The notes under the pieces: generated by a model
Database searches by the model: none
Seen by the model: only the letters and a program-made list of their open reading frames with translations
Told to the model about the DNA's origin: nothing
NCBI GenBank assembly: GCA_964507325.1
Contig: CAZDQL010000040.1
Location: forward strand, 1 to 56,020
Reading direction: 5' to 3'
Source of the DNA: CAZDQL01 sp964507325
Lineage (GTDB): Bacteria; Planctomycetota; UBA1135; GCA-002686595
Length of the DNA: 56,020 nucleotides
Translations under genes and position numbers: made by a program
In this document: positions 1 to 7,583 of the stretch, in pieces
How positions within the stretch are numbered: the first letter of the stretch is position 1
How the letters are laid out: the number at the start of each line of letters is the position of its first letter

Positions 1-55
1 CCCCCCCCCCCCCCCCCCCCCCCCCCGCCCCCCCGGCCCCCCCCCCCCCCCCCCC
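1..55. repeat. Poly-C low-complexity tract at the contig edge
   Basis: The first 55 bases are almost entirely C, with only three G residues. Nothing in it looks coding or regulatory. A homopolymer of this length at the extreme end of the sequence is most easily explained as a sequencing or assembly artefact; a genuine poly-C tract cannot be excluded. Confidence 0.85.
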
Positions 56-91
56 GCGGGTGGTCCCTGTCGGGAAGCGAAGAGAGGGAGG

Positions 92-1684
92 CTACTGGAT
101 GATGAGCGGGTCGATCACGTGGGGCCGGATCACGGTGCCCCGCGGGGTGCGCCAGGCGGGCTGCATCGACAGCTGGACTCCGATCAGGGCCGGATCGGAG
201 GGGATCGGTACGTCGAAGTCGGCGCGCCCCCCCGCTTGCGGGGTGGCGAAGTGGACCTGGAGCTTGGTGCGATCGAGCAGCAGGGTGCCGGTGACCCCCG
301 GGAAGGTGACGGGAGCGGCGCGCTCCCCGATCAGGAGGAAGGAGATGCTCGCCCCCGGGAGCCGGGTGGCCACCGGCAGCAGATCGCCGGTGGCGGCGGG
401 GGCCAGCTGGGAGATCGATTGCTCCCCGCTCTCGTAGAGGAGGACGCCGCCCGTCTGCGAGAAGACGTTGTTGTGGGTGTCCTTGTAGGCCACCAGGAGC
501 CGGGTGCCGGTCTCGTCCAGGTCCAGGTCGCGCACGCTGCCCGGCGTGTCGACGCTGAAGACGGGCTGGGCCTGGCCGACTGCGAGCACGACCACCTCGG
601 GGAAGGCGCCGCCGTTGCCCCAGGAGCCGAAAGCCACCCGCCGGCCATCGGCGCTGACCTCGACCACCTCGGGCATGTTCTGCCGCCCGCTCTGGTTGCC
701 GGCGATCGCCAGGGTGTTCTCCTTGGTGAAGGTGGTCAGGTCCCAGACCTCGAAGCGCGCGTCCACGGCGGTGGCGAAGTTCCACCAGCCGATCCCCAGA
801 ATGGCGCCATCGGAGGAGAGATCCGCCCTGGCGGCGATCTGGTTCTTGGCGGTCAGGACGTTGAAGGTATTGCTCCAGACACCCTGGTCGCGGGTGAGGA
901 GGGCGAGCTGCCCGATGCCCCCCAGGGCCAGGCTGGATCCGTCCCCGGAGAGGCTCACGGCGACCGTGGCGGAGCCCAGGCCCAGGTGCTGGAGCTGGTT
1001 CCCAGCGCCGTCGAAGAGGTACAGGTCGAGGCCGGCGCTGACCGCCACCGTCGAGCCGTCCCCACTCATCTCCACCGCGTTGAGGGCGGCCCCCGGGACC
1101 AGGGCGCGACTGGCCAGAGCGCCGCTCGTGCCGTCGATCCAGTCGATCTGCACCGTCGAGTTGGCGTTGTCCCAGACCGCGACCACCACCAGCTCCCCCA
1201 CCTCGTCGGTCGCCATGCGCGCCGGGCCGTTGGTCAGGAATCCCGCGTCGTGGGTCCACACGGGGGCGAACCCGGCACCCTGGGCGGCAGCCAGCGGGTC
1301 GTGGCGGGTGAGGCGCGTCGCTCGTTGGGTCGCGCTGGGGCTGGGGTACTGGGCGAGGGTGAAGAGCGCGTCCGAGCGCCTGCCGGCGGCCACCTTCAGG
1401 TGGCTCGCCCCGCTCGCCACGCCGGAGTCCTCGAAGCGCGGCGAATGGGCCCCGTAGGCCGCCCGGTCGAGGAGCTTGACCGCGCCCGCGCCCCCCGGTG
1501 CCCCCAGCCAGACCAGGTTCTCGCGCGCCGCGAAGGCCACGCTGGAGGGGATCCAGGGCTGTCCCGACCCCGCCCCGTGGGTCCAGCGCACCCCCTCGGC
1601 GAAGGGGTCTTGGGCGCTGGTCGTGCCGGCGAGCAGGAGGAGTCCGGTGGCTGCGAAGAGAGAGCGGTGGGCGATGCGTGTCAT
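92..1684 (-). CDS. Secreted beta-propeller-like protein of unknown function
   Basis: A 530-residue protein starting with a clear Sec signal peptide (Arg near the start, a Leu/Ala-rich core, then TTSAQ at about residue 24). The mature part is rich in blade-like strands with recurring patterns such as VEMSGDGSTVAVSAG, VSLSGDGSSLALGG and VEVSADGRRVAFGS, which resemble WD40/TolB-type propeller repeats. The last 40 residues include IPSDPALIGVQLSMQ, a type of C-terminal tail I associate with secreted proteins of deep-branching planctomycetes. No catalytic motif is visible. It diverges from the glycine-cleavage operon and probably stands alone. A role as a secreted binding or structural protein is inference; the propeller assignment is from repeat pattern only. 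Confidence 0.75.
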   Translation of the reverse strand: MTRIAHRSLFAATGLLLLAGTTSAQDPFAEGVRWTHGAGSGQPWIPSSVAFAARENLVWLGAPGGAGAVKLLDRAAYGAHSPRFEDSGVASGASHLKVAAGRRSDALFTLAQYPSPSATQRATRLTRHDPLAAAQGAGFAPVWTHDAGFLTNGPARMATDEVGELVVVAVWDNANSTVQIDWIDGTSGALASRALVPGAALNAVEMSGDGSTVAVSAGLDLYLFDGAGNQLQHLGLGSATVAVSLSGDGSSLALGGIGQLALLTRDQGVWSNTFNVLTAKNQIAARADLSSDGAILGIGWWNFATAVDARFEVWDLTTFTKENTLAIAGNQSGRQNMPEVVEVSADGRRVAFGSWGNGGAFPEVVVLAVGQAQPVFSVDTPGSVRDLDLDETGTRLLVAYKDTHNNVFSQTGGVLLYESGEQSISQLAPAATGDLLPVATRLPGASISFLLIGERAAPVTFPGVTGTLLLDRTKLQVHFATPQAGGRADFDVPIPSDPALIGVQLSMQPAWRTPRGTVIRPHVIDPLIIQ

Positions 1685-1896
1685 GGCGATTGCGGGCTGG
1701 TCCTCGAAGGCTGCAGGGGAAACCTACCCCGCTCTCCAGAACGCTCCGGTCTTTTGAACTCCTTTTCCCGCAACGACTTAGGACGATTGGAGAACGAAAG
1801 AAATTCCCTTTTCGGCGTTCGGAATCGCGCCTCTCTCCACGGGATGGAGGCTCGGTATTGCCTCGCACGGTCTCGCCGCTCGTGAGGAACGCGGGC

Positions 1897-1902
1897 TAGA
1901 AT
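1897..1902 (+). promoter_or_regulatory. Candidate -10 box for the gcv operon
   Basis: TAGAAT lies 28 nt upstream of the first paired base of the glycine aptamer, the right place for a promoter whose transcript begins with the riboswitch. No good -35 hexamer is seen 16-18 nt upstream. Similar TAGANT boxes precede several other genes in this window. Confidence 0.45.
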
Positions 1903-1930
1903 CCCGCCCCCGCTTCGCAGCGGGGCGGAT

Positions 1931-2022
1931 CGCGGTGAGAGCTCCGGGGGCCGACGGCCCGACGGACGCCGAAGGGGCAAACCGGCGGAGGCCGGCGAAA
2001 CTCTCAGGCAAAAGGACCCGCG
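1931..2022 (+). promoter_or_regulatory. Glycine riboswitch aptamer
   Basis: The leader contains the hallmark segments of a glycine aptamer in order: GGTGAGAG (1934-1941), GCCGAAGGGGCAAA (1968-1981) and CTCTCAGGCAAAAGGAC (2001-2017). P1 can form between CGCGG (1931-1935) and CCGCG (2018-2022). Only one full aptamer is visible; the short stretch after it (about 2023-2040, ending in CCTCTGAA) could be the reduced partner stem seen in singlet glycine riboswitches. It lies directly upstream of gcvT, the classic target. Glycine binding normally turns on expression of the cleavage operon. Confidence 0.93.
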
Positions 2023-2076
2023 CTCCGCGAATCCTCTGAACACCCGGTGCCGTCGTGATCGGCGCCGTTCCGAACA

Positions 2077-2109
2077 GGGGCGCCACGGCCGATGGCCGAG
2101 CGCCCCTTT
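2077..2109 (+). terminator. Intrinsic terminator in the riboswitch expression platform
   Basis: GGGGCGC (2077-2083) pairs with GCGCCCC (2100-2106), an inner GGCC/GGCC pair (2087-2090 with 2094-2097) extends the stem, and TTTCCTCTTCT follows. An upstream GGCGCC (2061-2066) can pair instead with GGCGCC at 2079-2084, which would disrupt the terminator. This supports control by transcription termination. It also argues against the upstream ATG at 2092, which lies inside the hairpin. Confidence 0.7.
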
Positions 2110-2145
2110 CCTCTTCTACCCACACTCCGACGCGCGTCCGGCGCC

Positions 2146-3246
2146 ATGAAGCACACTCCCCTGCACGACCAGCACGTCGCCGCCGGCGCCAAGATGGTGG
2201 ACTTCGCCGGCTGGCACATGCCGGTGCAGTACGGTCCGATCCTGGACGAAGTGCGTCGGGTCCGCGCCGCTGCGGGCCTCTTCGACCTCACCCACATGGG
2301 TCGGGTGCGCGTGGCCGGCCCCGACGCGATCGCTTTCGCGGATCGGATCTGCTCCGCCTTCGTGGCCAAGATCCCGGAGGGAGCCATCCGCTACGCCTGC
2401 CTGTGCGCCGAGGACGGCAACCCGATCGACGACCTCTTGGTGTACCGCGACGGCCCGGACGAGGTCTTCCTGGTGCTCAACGCGGCCAACGCCGAACGCG
2501 ATCTGGAGTGGCTCCACTCCCACGTGGATGGCCGCGAGCTCACCATCGAGGACCAGACCGACGAGCTGGCGATGATCGCCGTGCAGGGCCCCGGTTCCAC
2601 CGCGGTCCTGCAGCTCTGCGTCGAGGGCCTGGAGCTGGCGGAGCTCGGCTACTACCGCTTCGGCCACGGCGACGCCTTCGGGGCACGGGACCTGCGCATC
2701 AGCCGCACCGGTTACACCGGCGAGGTGGGCTACGAGGTCTACCTCGCCTCCGACCTCGCCGGCCGGGCTTGGGAGGAGCTGCTCGCCGCCGGCGCCGATC
2801 ACGACCTGGCGCCGATCGGTCTCGGTGCCCGCGACACCCTGCGCCTGGAGGCCGGCATGGCCCTCTACGGCCACGAGATCGACGGCGAGCACAACCCGAT
2901 CGAGGCCGGGCTCGGCTTCGCCGTCTCCTTCAAGGAGGAGAAGGGGGACTGGATCGGCCGCGCCGCCCTGGAGCGCGTCAAGGCCAACCCGGAGCGCGCC
3001 CTGGTGGGCCTCACCACCGCGGGCCCACGCGTGCCGCGGCAGGGCCTGCCCCTGTTCGCCGGCGAGGAGGAGGTGGGGCAGGTCTGCTCGGGAGCCGTCT
3101 CCCCCACCCTCGACACGAAGATCGCCACCGCCTACCTGCCCCTGGAGCTGGCGCGCCCCGGCGTCGAGGTCGACCTCGGCCTGCGCGGCAAGCGCCAGGC
3201 TTGCATCGTCTGCGAGCTCCCCTTCTACTCCCGTACCCGCAAGTAA
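2146..3246 (+). CDS. gcvT: Glycine cleavage system aminomethyltransferase (T protein)
   Basis: A 366-residue GcvT, normal length for the family. It transfers the methylene group from the aminomethyl-lipoyl arm of GcvH to tetrahydrofolate, releasing ammonia, in the cytoplasm. The sequence opens with the typical TPLHDQHVAAGAKMVDFAGW block, continues with GLFDLTHMGRVRV, and carries the folate-domain block SRTGYTGEVGYEVY and LRLEAGMALYGHEID. The start chosen is the ATG at 2146, where family similarity begins and which is downstream of the terminator hairpin; an in-frame ATG at 2092 would add 18 unsupported residues. It is the first gene of a riboswitch-controlled operon with gcvH 18 nt downstream. 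The P protein genes are not in this window. Confidence 0.95.
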   Translation: MKHTPLHDQHVAAGAKMVDFAGWHMPVQYGPILDEVRRVRAAAGLFDLTHMGRVRVAGPDAIAFADRICSAFVAKIPEGAIRYACLCAEDGNPIDDLLVYRDGPDEVFLVLNAANAERDLEWLHSHVDGRELTIEDQTDELAMIAVQGPGSTAVLQLCVEGLELAELGYYRFGHGDAFGARDLRISRTGYTGEVGYEVYLASDLAGRAWEELLAAGADHDLAPIGLGARDTLRLEAGMALYGHEIDGEHNPIEAGLGFAVSFKEEKGDWIGRAALERVKANPERALVGLTTAGPRVPRQGLPLFAGEEEVGQVCSGAVSPTLDTKIATAYLPLELARPGVEVDLGLRGKRQACIVCELPFYSRTRK

Positions 3247-3264
3247 CCTCTGCGAGACAGTCCC

Positions 3265-3666
3265 ATGCGTCCGGAAGATCGCAAGTACGCCCCGACCCAC
3301 GAGTGGGCCAAGATCGATGGCGACACCGTCTTGGTCGGCATCACCGACTTCGCCGTGCAGCAGCTCTCCCACGGACAGGTGAGCGACCTGGTCTACTGCG
3401 ACCTACCCTCCGTCGGACGGCAGGTCGAGATGGGTGAGACCTTCGGCGAGATCGAATCGGTCAAGGCGGTCGCGGATCTGAACTCGCCGGTGAGCGGCGA
3501 GGTGGTCGAGATCAACCCCGTCATCGAGGAGCACCTCGAAGTCCTGGCGGACGACCCCTGGAGCGAGGGGTGGATGATCCGCCTCAAGCCCACGAGCACC
3601 GACCTGGGTCACCTGCTCGACGCCGCCGGCTACGAGAAGGTGGTGGCGGAGACGCAGGAAGCCTAG
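3265..3666 (+). CDS. gcvH: Glycine cleavage system H protein
   Basis: A 133-residue lipoyl carrier protein that shuttles the aminomethyl group between the P, T and L proteins. The lipoyl lysine is K67 in GEIESVKAVADLNSPVSGE, a textbook site. The N-terminal THEWAKIDGDTVLVGITDFA segment is also typical of GcvH. It lies 18 nt after gcvT and 22 nt before a lipoyl-attachment enzyme, so substrate and modifying enzyme are probably co-transcribed under the glycine riboswitch. Confidence 0.97.
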   Translation: MRPEDRKYAPTHEWAKIDGDTVLVGITDFAVQQLSHGQVSDLVYCDLPSVGRQVEMGETFGEIESVKAVADLNSPVSGEVVEINPVIEEHLEVLADDPWSEGWMIRLKPTSTDLGHLLDAAGYEKVVAETQEA

Positions 3667-3688
3667 CGCCGCGGGAGGCGCGGGATCC

Positions 3689-4405
3689 GTGGAGCGCTGG
3701 AGGCTCTTGGAAACCTGGGGGGCTTCCCCGGAGCTCGCCATGGGTCTCGACGAGGCCCTGCTCGACCTGCGCAGGACGCCACCCACCCTGCGGCTCTACA
3801 CCTGGGAGCCGGACACCCTCAGCCTGGGGTACTTCCAGCGCTGCGCGGACGTGCCCGAGATCGAGCGGGCGGGGGCGGTGGTGCGCCGCATCACGGGGGG
3901 GGGAGCGATCCACCACGCGGGGGAGCTGACCTTCTCGATCGCGCTCTCACTCTCCCACCCCCTCTACCGGGGCCCGATCTCCGAGAGCTACCGTCGGGTG
4001 CACGGGTTGCTCTTGGACGCCCTGGCCGCCGTCGGCGTCGCGGGTCGCCTGCGTGAAGAGCTGGCGTTGCACTCGGACCGGGAGGGGAGCGGCATGTGCT
4101 TCGCGAAGTCCACCGACGTGGACATCGTCTGGGAGGGGCGCAAGGGGATTGGGTCGGCGCAACGCCGCCGGCACGACCGGGTGCTGCACCACGGGTCGAT
4201 CAAGCTCGCCGGATCGGCCCTCGAGGTGGGGATCGCCACCGTCGAGGGGATCGGGGAGCGGGAGTTCGCTCCCCATCTGGTGCAGGCCTTCGAACGGGGG
4301 CTCGGTATCGAGCTGGTCCCCGGCGAACCGACCGAGCGGGAACTGGCGGAGGCCGCCCTGCGGGGGCCGCACTACACCAGCGCGGAGTTCGTGCGGCGCC
4401 GCTGA
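3689..4405 (+). CDS. LipM-type octanoyltransferase (lipoate A/B ligase family)
   Basis: A 238-residue BPL/LplA/LipB-fold protein starting at GTG, with GGGAGG at 3673-3678 as a plausible ribosome-binding site. Family signatures are RRITGGGAIHH (66-76), GRKGIGSAQRR (150-160) and HHGSIKL. Cys137 in GSGMCFAKS sits where the acyl-accepting cysteine of LipM octanoyltransferases lies (the PACFD region of Bacillus LipM), and K152 matches the conserved lysine of GRK. This favours transfer of octanoate from acyl carrier protein to GcvH over ATP-dependent lipoate ligation, although the LplA alternative is not excluded. Its position directly behind gcvH supports a role in building the H-protein cofactor. 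No lipoyl synthase gene is present nearby. Confidence 0.82.
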   Translation: MERWRLLETWGASPELAMGLDEALLDLRRTPPTLRLYTWEPDTLSLGYFQRCADVPEIERAGAVVRRITGGGAIHHAGELTFSIALSLSHPLYRGPISESYRRVHGLLLDALAAVGVAGRLREELALHSDREGSGMCFAKSTDVDIVWEGRKGIGSAQRRRHDRVLHHGSIKLAGSALEVGIATVEGIGEREFAPHLVQAFERGLGIELVPGEPTERELAEAALRGPHYTSAEFVRRR

Positions 4406-4412
4406 CGGGCTG

Positions 4413-5075
4413 CTAGGCAGCCAAGCGCTGGGTGCAGACCTCCTCCAGGGCACCCTCGTAGCGCGCGCTCTCCAGGTGCTCGGGCGGGCTCACGTCGCCG
4501 GCGCGCAGGCGCCCGGTGGGCGCCAGGGCGGGACCGTCGAGCTCGAGCTCGAGGATGATCCCGCTGTGCTTCAGGCGCACCAGGTGCACCCGGCGTCCGG
4601 GGAAGGTGCGCGGCGCCGCCTCGGGCACGGCGCTGGGGGACAGGAGCAGGACGTAGTGACCCAGGTCCAGGAGCCAGGTGGGCCCCTCGGGCCCATCGAC
4701 GGTCCAAGCCTCCTGGGCGACCCCGTCCACGATCTCCACCCGTCCGTAGTCCAGGTCGTCGAGCAACTCCCGTCGTACGCGCCAGGACCCCCGCAGGTAG
4801 TAGACCACCGACCAGGTCCCCCCCAGGAGCAGGGTCACCAGCCCGGGGCCGAAGAACGCCAGGTCCAGCGTACGCGTCCCCGCCTGCCCCTCCACCAGGC
4901 CGGCCGCGGGGAGGCCGAAGAGCAGCAACCCGGCCGCGAAACTGCCCCCCAGGAGGCCCAGCACCGCCAGGATCCTGGTCAGCAGGCCCACCTCCTGGGC
5001 CCGTTGGGCCAGGATGCGACGCTCCAGGAGGGAGCGCTCGCGGTGGGTCATGTCGCGGTGGGTGAGGCGGGCCAT
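4413..5075 (-). CDS. Membrane protein of unknown function with two TM helices
   Basis: A 220-residue protein reading from the ATG at 5075; the frame stays open upstream to 5171, but that extension runs into the inverted repeat of the MITE-like element and is unlikely to be native. After a charged N-terminus with three Arg/Glu-rich turns there are two hydrophobic segments (about residues 30-58 and 68-88). A soluble domain of about 125 residues follows, rich in beta strands and containing WLLDLGHYVLLL and VRLKHSGIILELELDG. No family is recognised. It converges on the LipM-like gene with an 8-nt gap. Confidence 0.65.
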   Translation of the reverse strand: MARLTHRDMTHRERSLLERRILAQRAQEVGLLTRILAVLGLLGGSFAAGLLLFGLPAAGLVEGQAGTRTLDLAFFGPGLVTLLLGGTWSVVYYLRGSWRVRRELLDDLDYGRVEIVDGVAQEAWTVDGPEGPTWLLDLGHYVLLLSPSAVPEAAPRTFPGRRVHLVRLKHSGIILELELDGPALAPTGRLRAGDVSPPEHLESARYEGALEEVCTQRLAA

Positions 5076-5146
5076 GGTGGGCGTGCGAGGACGTCTTTCG
5101 ACCCGCCCCACACCCCGGCTGAAGGGCGTCCGAGGCGGTTGGATCC

Positions 5147-5342
5147 TGAACTGCCCCCCTTCAGTGGGCACCCCGCACCTCGGTACCGGCGTACCGACGG
5201 CGAATCGCCCATCGAGCGGGCCAAGCGGCTGTTCCCGGCGAGCAGGAGGGCCTGCTCCGAGGGAAGATCGCTGGAAGTCCTTGGTGGCAGCGGAATTGCG
5301 TCGGGAGGCCCTCAGATGTGCCCATTGAAGGGGGGCAGTTCA
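5147..5342. mobile_element. MITE-like element with 24-bp inverted repeats and 9-bp flanking duplication
   Basis: The ends at 5147-5170 and 5319-5342 are inverted repeats that match at 23 of 24 positions; each reads inward from TGAACTGCCCCCCTTC and ends GGGCA. Identical 9-bp copies of GTTGGATCC flank them (5138-5146 and 5343-5351), as expected of a target-site duplication. The 148-bp interior has no ORF of note and no transposase, so the element would need a transposase supplied in trans. The end sequence resembles ends of IS3-family elements, but that family usually duplicates 3-5 bp, so the family assignment is open. A second pair of the same ends occurs at 41.4-41.6 kb. Confidence 0.82.
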
Positions 5343-5361
5343 GTTGGATCCCGCCCCGGCC

Positions 5362-6066
5362 CTACTCCACCCGCAGATCCACCTCCAGGCGCCACCCGCT
5401 GGGGGACTTCAGCCGCACCGAGAGCCCGGTGATCGCCTCCCCGCCGCGCATCTTGGCCGCCCGCCACAGATCCCCGCGCGGTCGGTCCGCCATCCAGCCG
5501 GCCTCGATCGCCGCGGAGGCCAGTTGCTCGGCGACGCGGGTCGGGTGGCTCCCGGCGGCGAGCCCGAGGTCCAGCCGCTGCTTGCCGAGGACCCCTCCGC
5601 GCGGCGAACGGGTCCCGGCCGAGATGCCCAGGAGGGCGGGCTCGGCACCCTCCGGCGGGGGGACGATCCTGAGGGAGGTGGGCGCCCCGGCGCAGGAGGT
5701 GACGGTCGCGACGAGCCCCCCCTCCACCCGCACCCTGAGGAAGAGGGTGTCGTCGACGAAGAGGCTGCGCCCCCCGTCGCCGGAGCCGACCAGGATCGCG
5801 GGGAAGCGCGCCGCTGCGAGGCGCCGCCCGACCAGCTCACAGAGCTCCGCGCCCGTCGTCCCGGGACCGAGGAAGAGGTGCACCTCGAGCTCCCGCGCCT
5901 CCCCGTCCACCAGGGCGCCGATTTCGATCTCGACGTACCCGCCCCCACCCTTGCCGGGCCCATCGAGGGCGATCGCACCCTCCAGGCGGAGCTGCGCCAG
6001 GGACTGGGCAGCCAGGGGGGAGGAGAGGAGGGCGAGGGAGGCGAAGAGGAGAAGGAAAGCGCGCAT
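5362..6066 (-). CDS. Secreted protein of unknown function
   Basis: A 234-residue protein with a convincing Sec signal peptide (MRAFLLLFASLALLSSPLAAQ). The mature region has two similar-looking alpha/beta halves: one with GGYVEIEIGALVDGEARELEVHL followed by LCELVGRRLAAARF, the other with PPEGAEPALLGISAG followed by VAEQLASAAIEAGW. It ends in a strand pair (ITGLSVRLKSPSGW, RLEVDLRVE). No family is recognised and no catalytic residues stand out. The start at 6066 is the ATG that begins the signal peptide; the frame is open further upstream but runs through the tRNA and is not coding. The MITE-like element lies 19 nt past its stop codon. Confidence 0.7.
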   Translation of the reverse strand: MRAFLLLFASLALLSSPLAAQSLAQLRLEGAIALDGPGKGGGGYVEIEIGALVDGEARELEVHLFLGPGTTGAELCELVGRRLAAARFPAILVGSGDGGRSLFVDDTLFLRVRVEGGLVATVTSCAGAPTSLRIVPPPEGAEPALLGISAGTRSPRGGVLGKQRLDLGLAAGSHPTRVAEQLASAAIEAGWMADRPRGDLWRAAKMRGGEAITGLSVRLKSPSGWRLEVDLRVE

Positions 6067-6146
6067 CGGATCCTCGGGGTGGGGCTCGATCCGTCTTGAC
6101 GACCGATCGATGTGCGTCTTCCCTGGCAGGCGCCGTACGCGAGCGG

Positions 6147-6221
6147 TGGTTACCCCGCCAGGACTCGAACCTGGAACGACAGGACCAAAACCTGTTGTGT
6201 TGCCAATTACACCACGGGGTA
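6147..6221 (-). tRNA. tRNA-Gln (anticodon UUG), CCA encoded
   Basis: On the minus strand the sequence begins TACCCCGTGGTGTAATTGGC and folds as a full cloverleaf. The acceptor stem TACCCCG pairs with CGGGGTA (6215-6221 and 6151-6157). The anticodon arm is ACAGG-TTTTGGT-CCTGT with TTG in the anticodon position. The T arm is CCAGG-TTCGAGT-CCTGG. The discriminator A at 6150 is followed by a genomically encoded CCA (6149-6147). Gln with anticodon UUG reads CAA and CAG. Confidence 0.96.
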
Positions 6222-6317
6222 ACGGAGTTTGGCCGGCGACAGAATAGCGCCGGGGCGGTGGATGTCGAGGGGGAGAGCGGGGGGGAATTGCGGCCCCCGT
6301 CAGGGGCGCGCGCCGCC

Positions 6318-7583
6318 TCAGGCGCGGCGCGCCGCCTCCAGGAGCAGGGCCAGACCCTTGGCGGTGGCCCACTCCTGGACGCGATCCCGACCCGAGTCGG
6401 GCCAGCGGCGCTCGACCACCTCCACCGCTCCGTCGAGCGCCAACCCGTACCAGACGAGCCCCACCGGCTTCTCGGGGCTGCCCCCACCGGGGCCGGCGAT
6501 CCCGGTCACGCCGAGGGCCAGGCGCGCGCCGGAGCGCTCCGCCGCGCCGCGGGCCAGGGCTTCGGCCACCTGGGGTGAGACCGCGCCGTGCTCGGCGATG
6601 GAGGCGGGGTCGACCCCGAGCCGCTCGACCTTGGCGTCGTTGCCGTAGACCACGAACCCCTCGCGGAAGACCCCGCTGATGCCGGGGATCCGGGTCAGGG
6701 CGGCGGCGATGCGGCCTCCGGTGCAGGACTCGGCCAGGGCCACGGTGAGCTCCCGCGCCAGGAGCTCGGAGCCCAGGGCCTGCGCCAGATCGCCCGTCTC
6801 CTCGCTGAAGACGTGCTTCCCCAGGCGCTCGAGGAGCTCGTCGCGTCGCGCGTCCAGGAGCTCCTGCGCCTCCTCGGCGCAGGCACCCCGCGCCACGAGG
6901 CGCACCGAGAGCACGCCCGCCTTGGCGGTGACCGCCATCAGCGGGTTGGCGTCGCGCGCCATCCAATCCCCCACGCGCTCGGCGAAGACGCTCTCGGAGA
7001 GGTCGATCAGGTGCAGGCGCCGGACGCGCCGGACCCCCTCGCCGACGGGGCGCGCCGCCAGCCAGGGAGCGAGCTCCCGCTCGAACATCTCCCCCATCTC
7101 CAGGGGCGGACCGGGGAGCGCCACGAGCACGGCCTCCCCCACGGCCACCCGCAAGCCGGGCGCCGTGCCGCGGCGGTTGGGGAGGATCGCCGCCCCCTCC
7201 GGAATCAGGGCCTGACGCCGGTTGGAGTCGGGCATCTTGCGCGCGGCGCGTTCGTACCACGCGACCACCTGCGACCAGGCCTCCTCCGAGTGCACCAGGG
7301 GGCGACCCGCGGCGCGGGCGACCGCCTGGCGCGTGACGTCGTCGAGGGTGGGCCCCAACCCCCCGGTGACGATCACCAGGGGGACGCGCAGGGCCGCCTC
7401 GGTGCTGGCGCGCTCGATCTCCGACTCGCCGTCCCCGACCACCGTCACCCGCTCCACCCGCCGCCCCAGGTCCGCCAGGCGCTGGGCGAGCTCGGGGGAG
7501 TTCAGGTCGGGGTGCGTTCCCGCCAGGAGCTCGTCGCCGACGGCGATCAGCTCGACGGCGTCGGACGCGGCGGCCCCCGTCAC
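6318..7583 (-). CDS. cinA: CinA-family protein (MoaB-like domain plus NMN amidohydrolase domain)
   Basis: A 421-residue two-domain CinA. Residues 5-170 form the molybdopterin-binding-like domain (VGDELLAGTHPDLNSPELAQ, VTGGLGPTLDDVTRQAVA). The last 160 residues form the CinA C-terminal domain, with AESCTGGRIAAALT, FVVYGNDAKVERLGV and GVTGIAGPGGGSPEKPVG. The family recycles pyridine nucleotide by-products: NMN deamidation by the C-terminal domain and, in full-length members, ADP-ribose pyrophosphatase activity. The start is the GTG at 7583, which overlaps the tatC stop codon (GTGA), implying translational coupling to tatC. Confidence 0.93.
   Translation of the reverse strand: MTGAAASDAVELIAVGDELLAGTHPDLNSPELAQRLADLGRRVERVTVVGDGESEIERASTEAALRVPLVIVTGGLGPTLDDVTRQAVARAAGRPLVHSEEAWSQVVAWYERAARKMPDSNRRQALIPEGAAILPNRRGTAPGLRVAVGEAVLVALPGPPLEMGEMFERELAPWLAARPVGEGVRRVRRLHLIDLSESVFAERVGDWMARDANPLMAVTAKAGVLSVRLVARGACAEEAQELLDARRDELLERLGKHVFSEETGDLAQALGSELLARELTVALAESCTGGRIAAALTRIPGISGVFREGFVVYGNDAKVERLGVDPASIAEHGAVSPQVAEALARGAAERSGARLALGVTGIAGPGGGSPEKPVGLVWYGLALDGAVEVVERRWPDSGRDRVQEWATAKGLALLLEAARRA

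Noticed and set aside
1..55. Poly-C tract as a biological element (phase-variable tract or origin feature)
   Set aside because: It is at the exact contig edge and contains almost nothing but C; an artefact is far more likely.
119..1885. Long open frame on the plus strand, antisense to the first secreted protein
   Set aside because: It is Gly/Arg/Asp-rich and without domain features, the usual shadow of a G+C-rich gene. Similar long shadows occur opposite most real genes (for example 14228-15814, 20591-21595, 36432-37919) and were left out.
2092..2145. Upstream ATG for gcvT
   Set aside because: It lies inside the riboswitch terminator hairpin, and the added residues do not match the family.
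4413..5171. Longer version of the membrane protein starting inside the MITE-like element
   Set aside because: The additional N-terminus is encoded by the element's inverted repeat and flank; the ATG at 5075 is closer to the protein's first helix.
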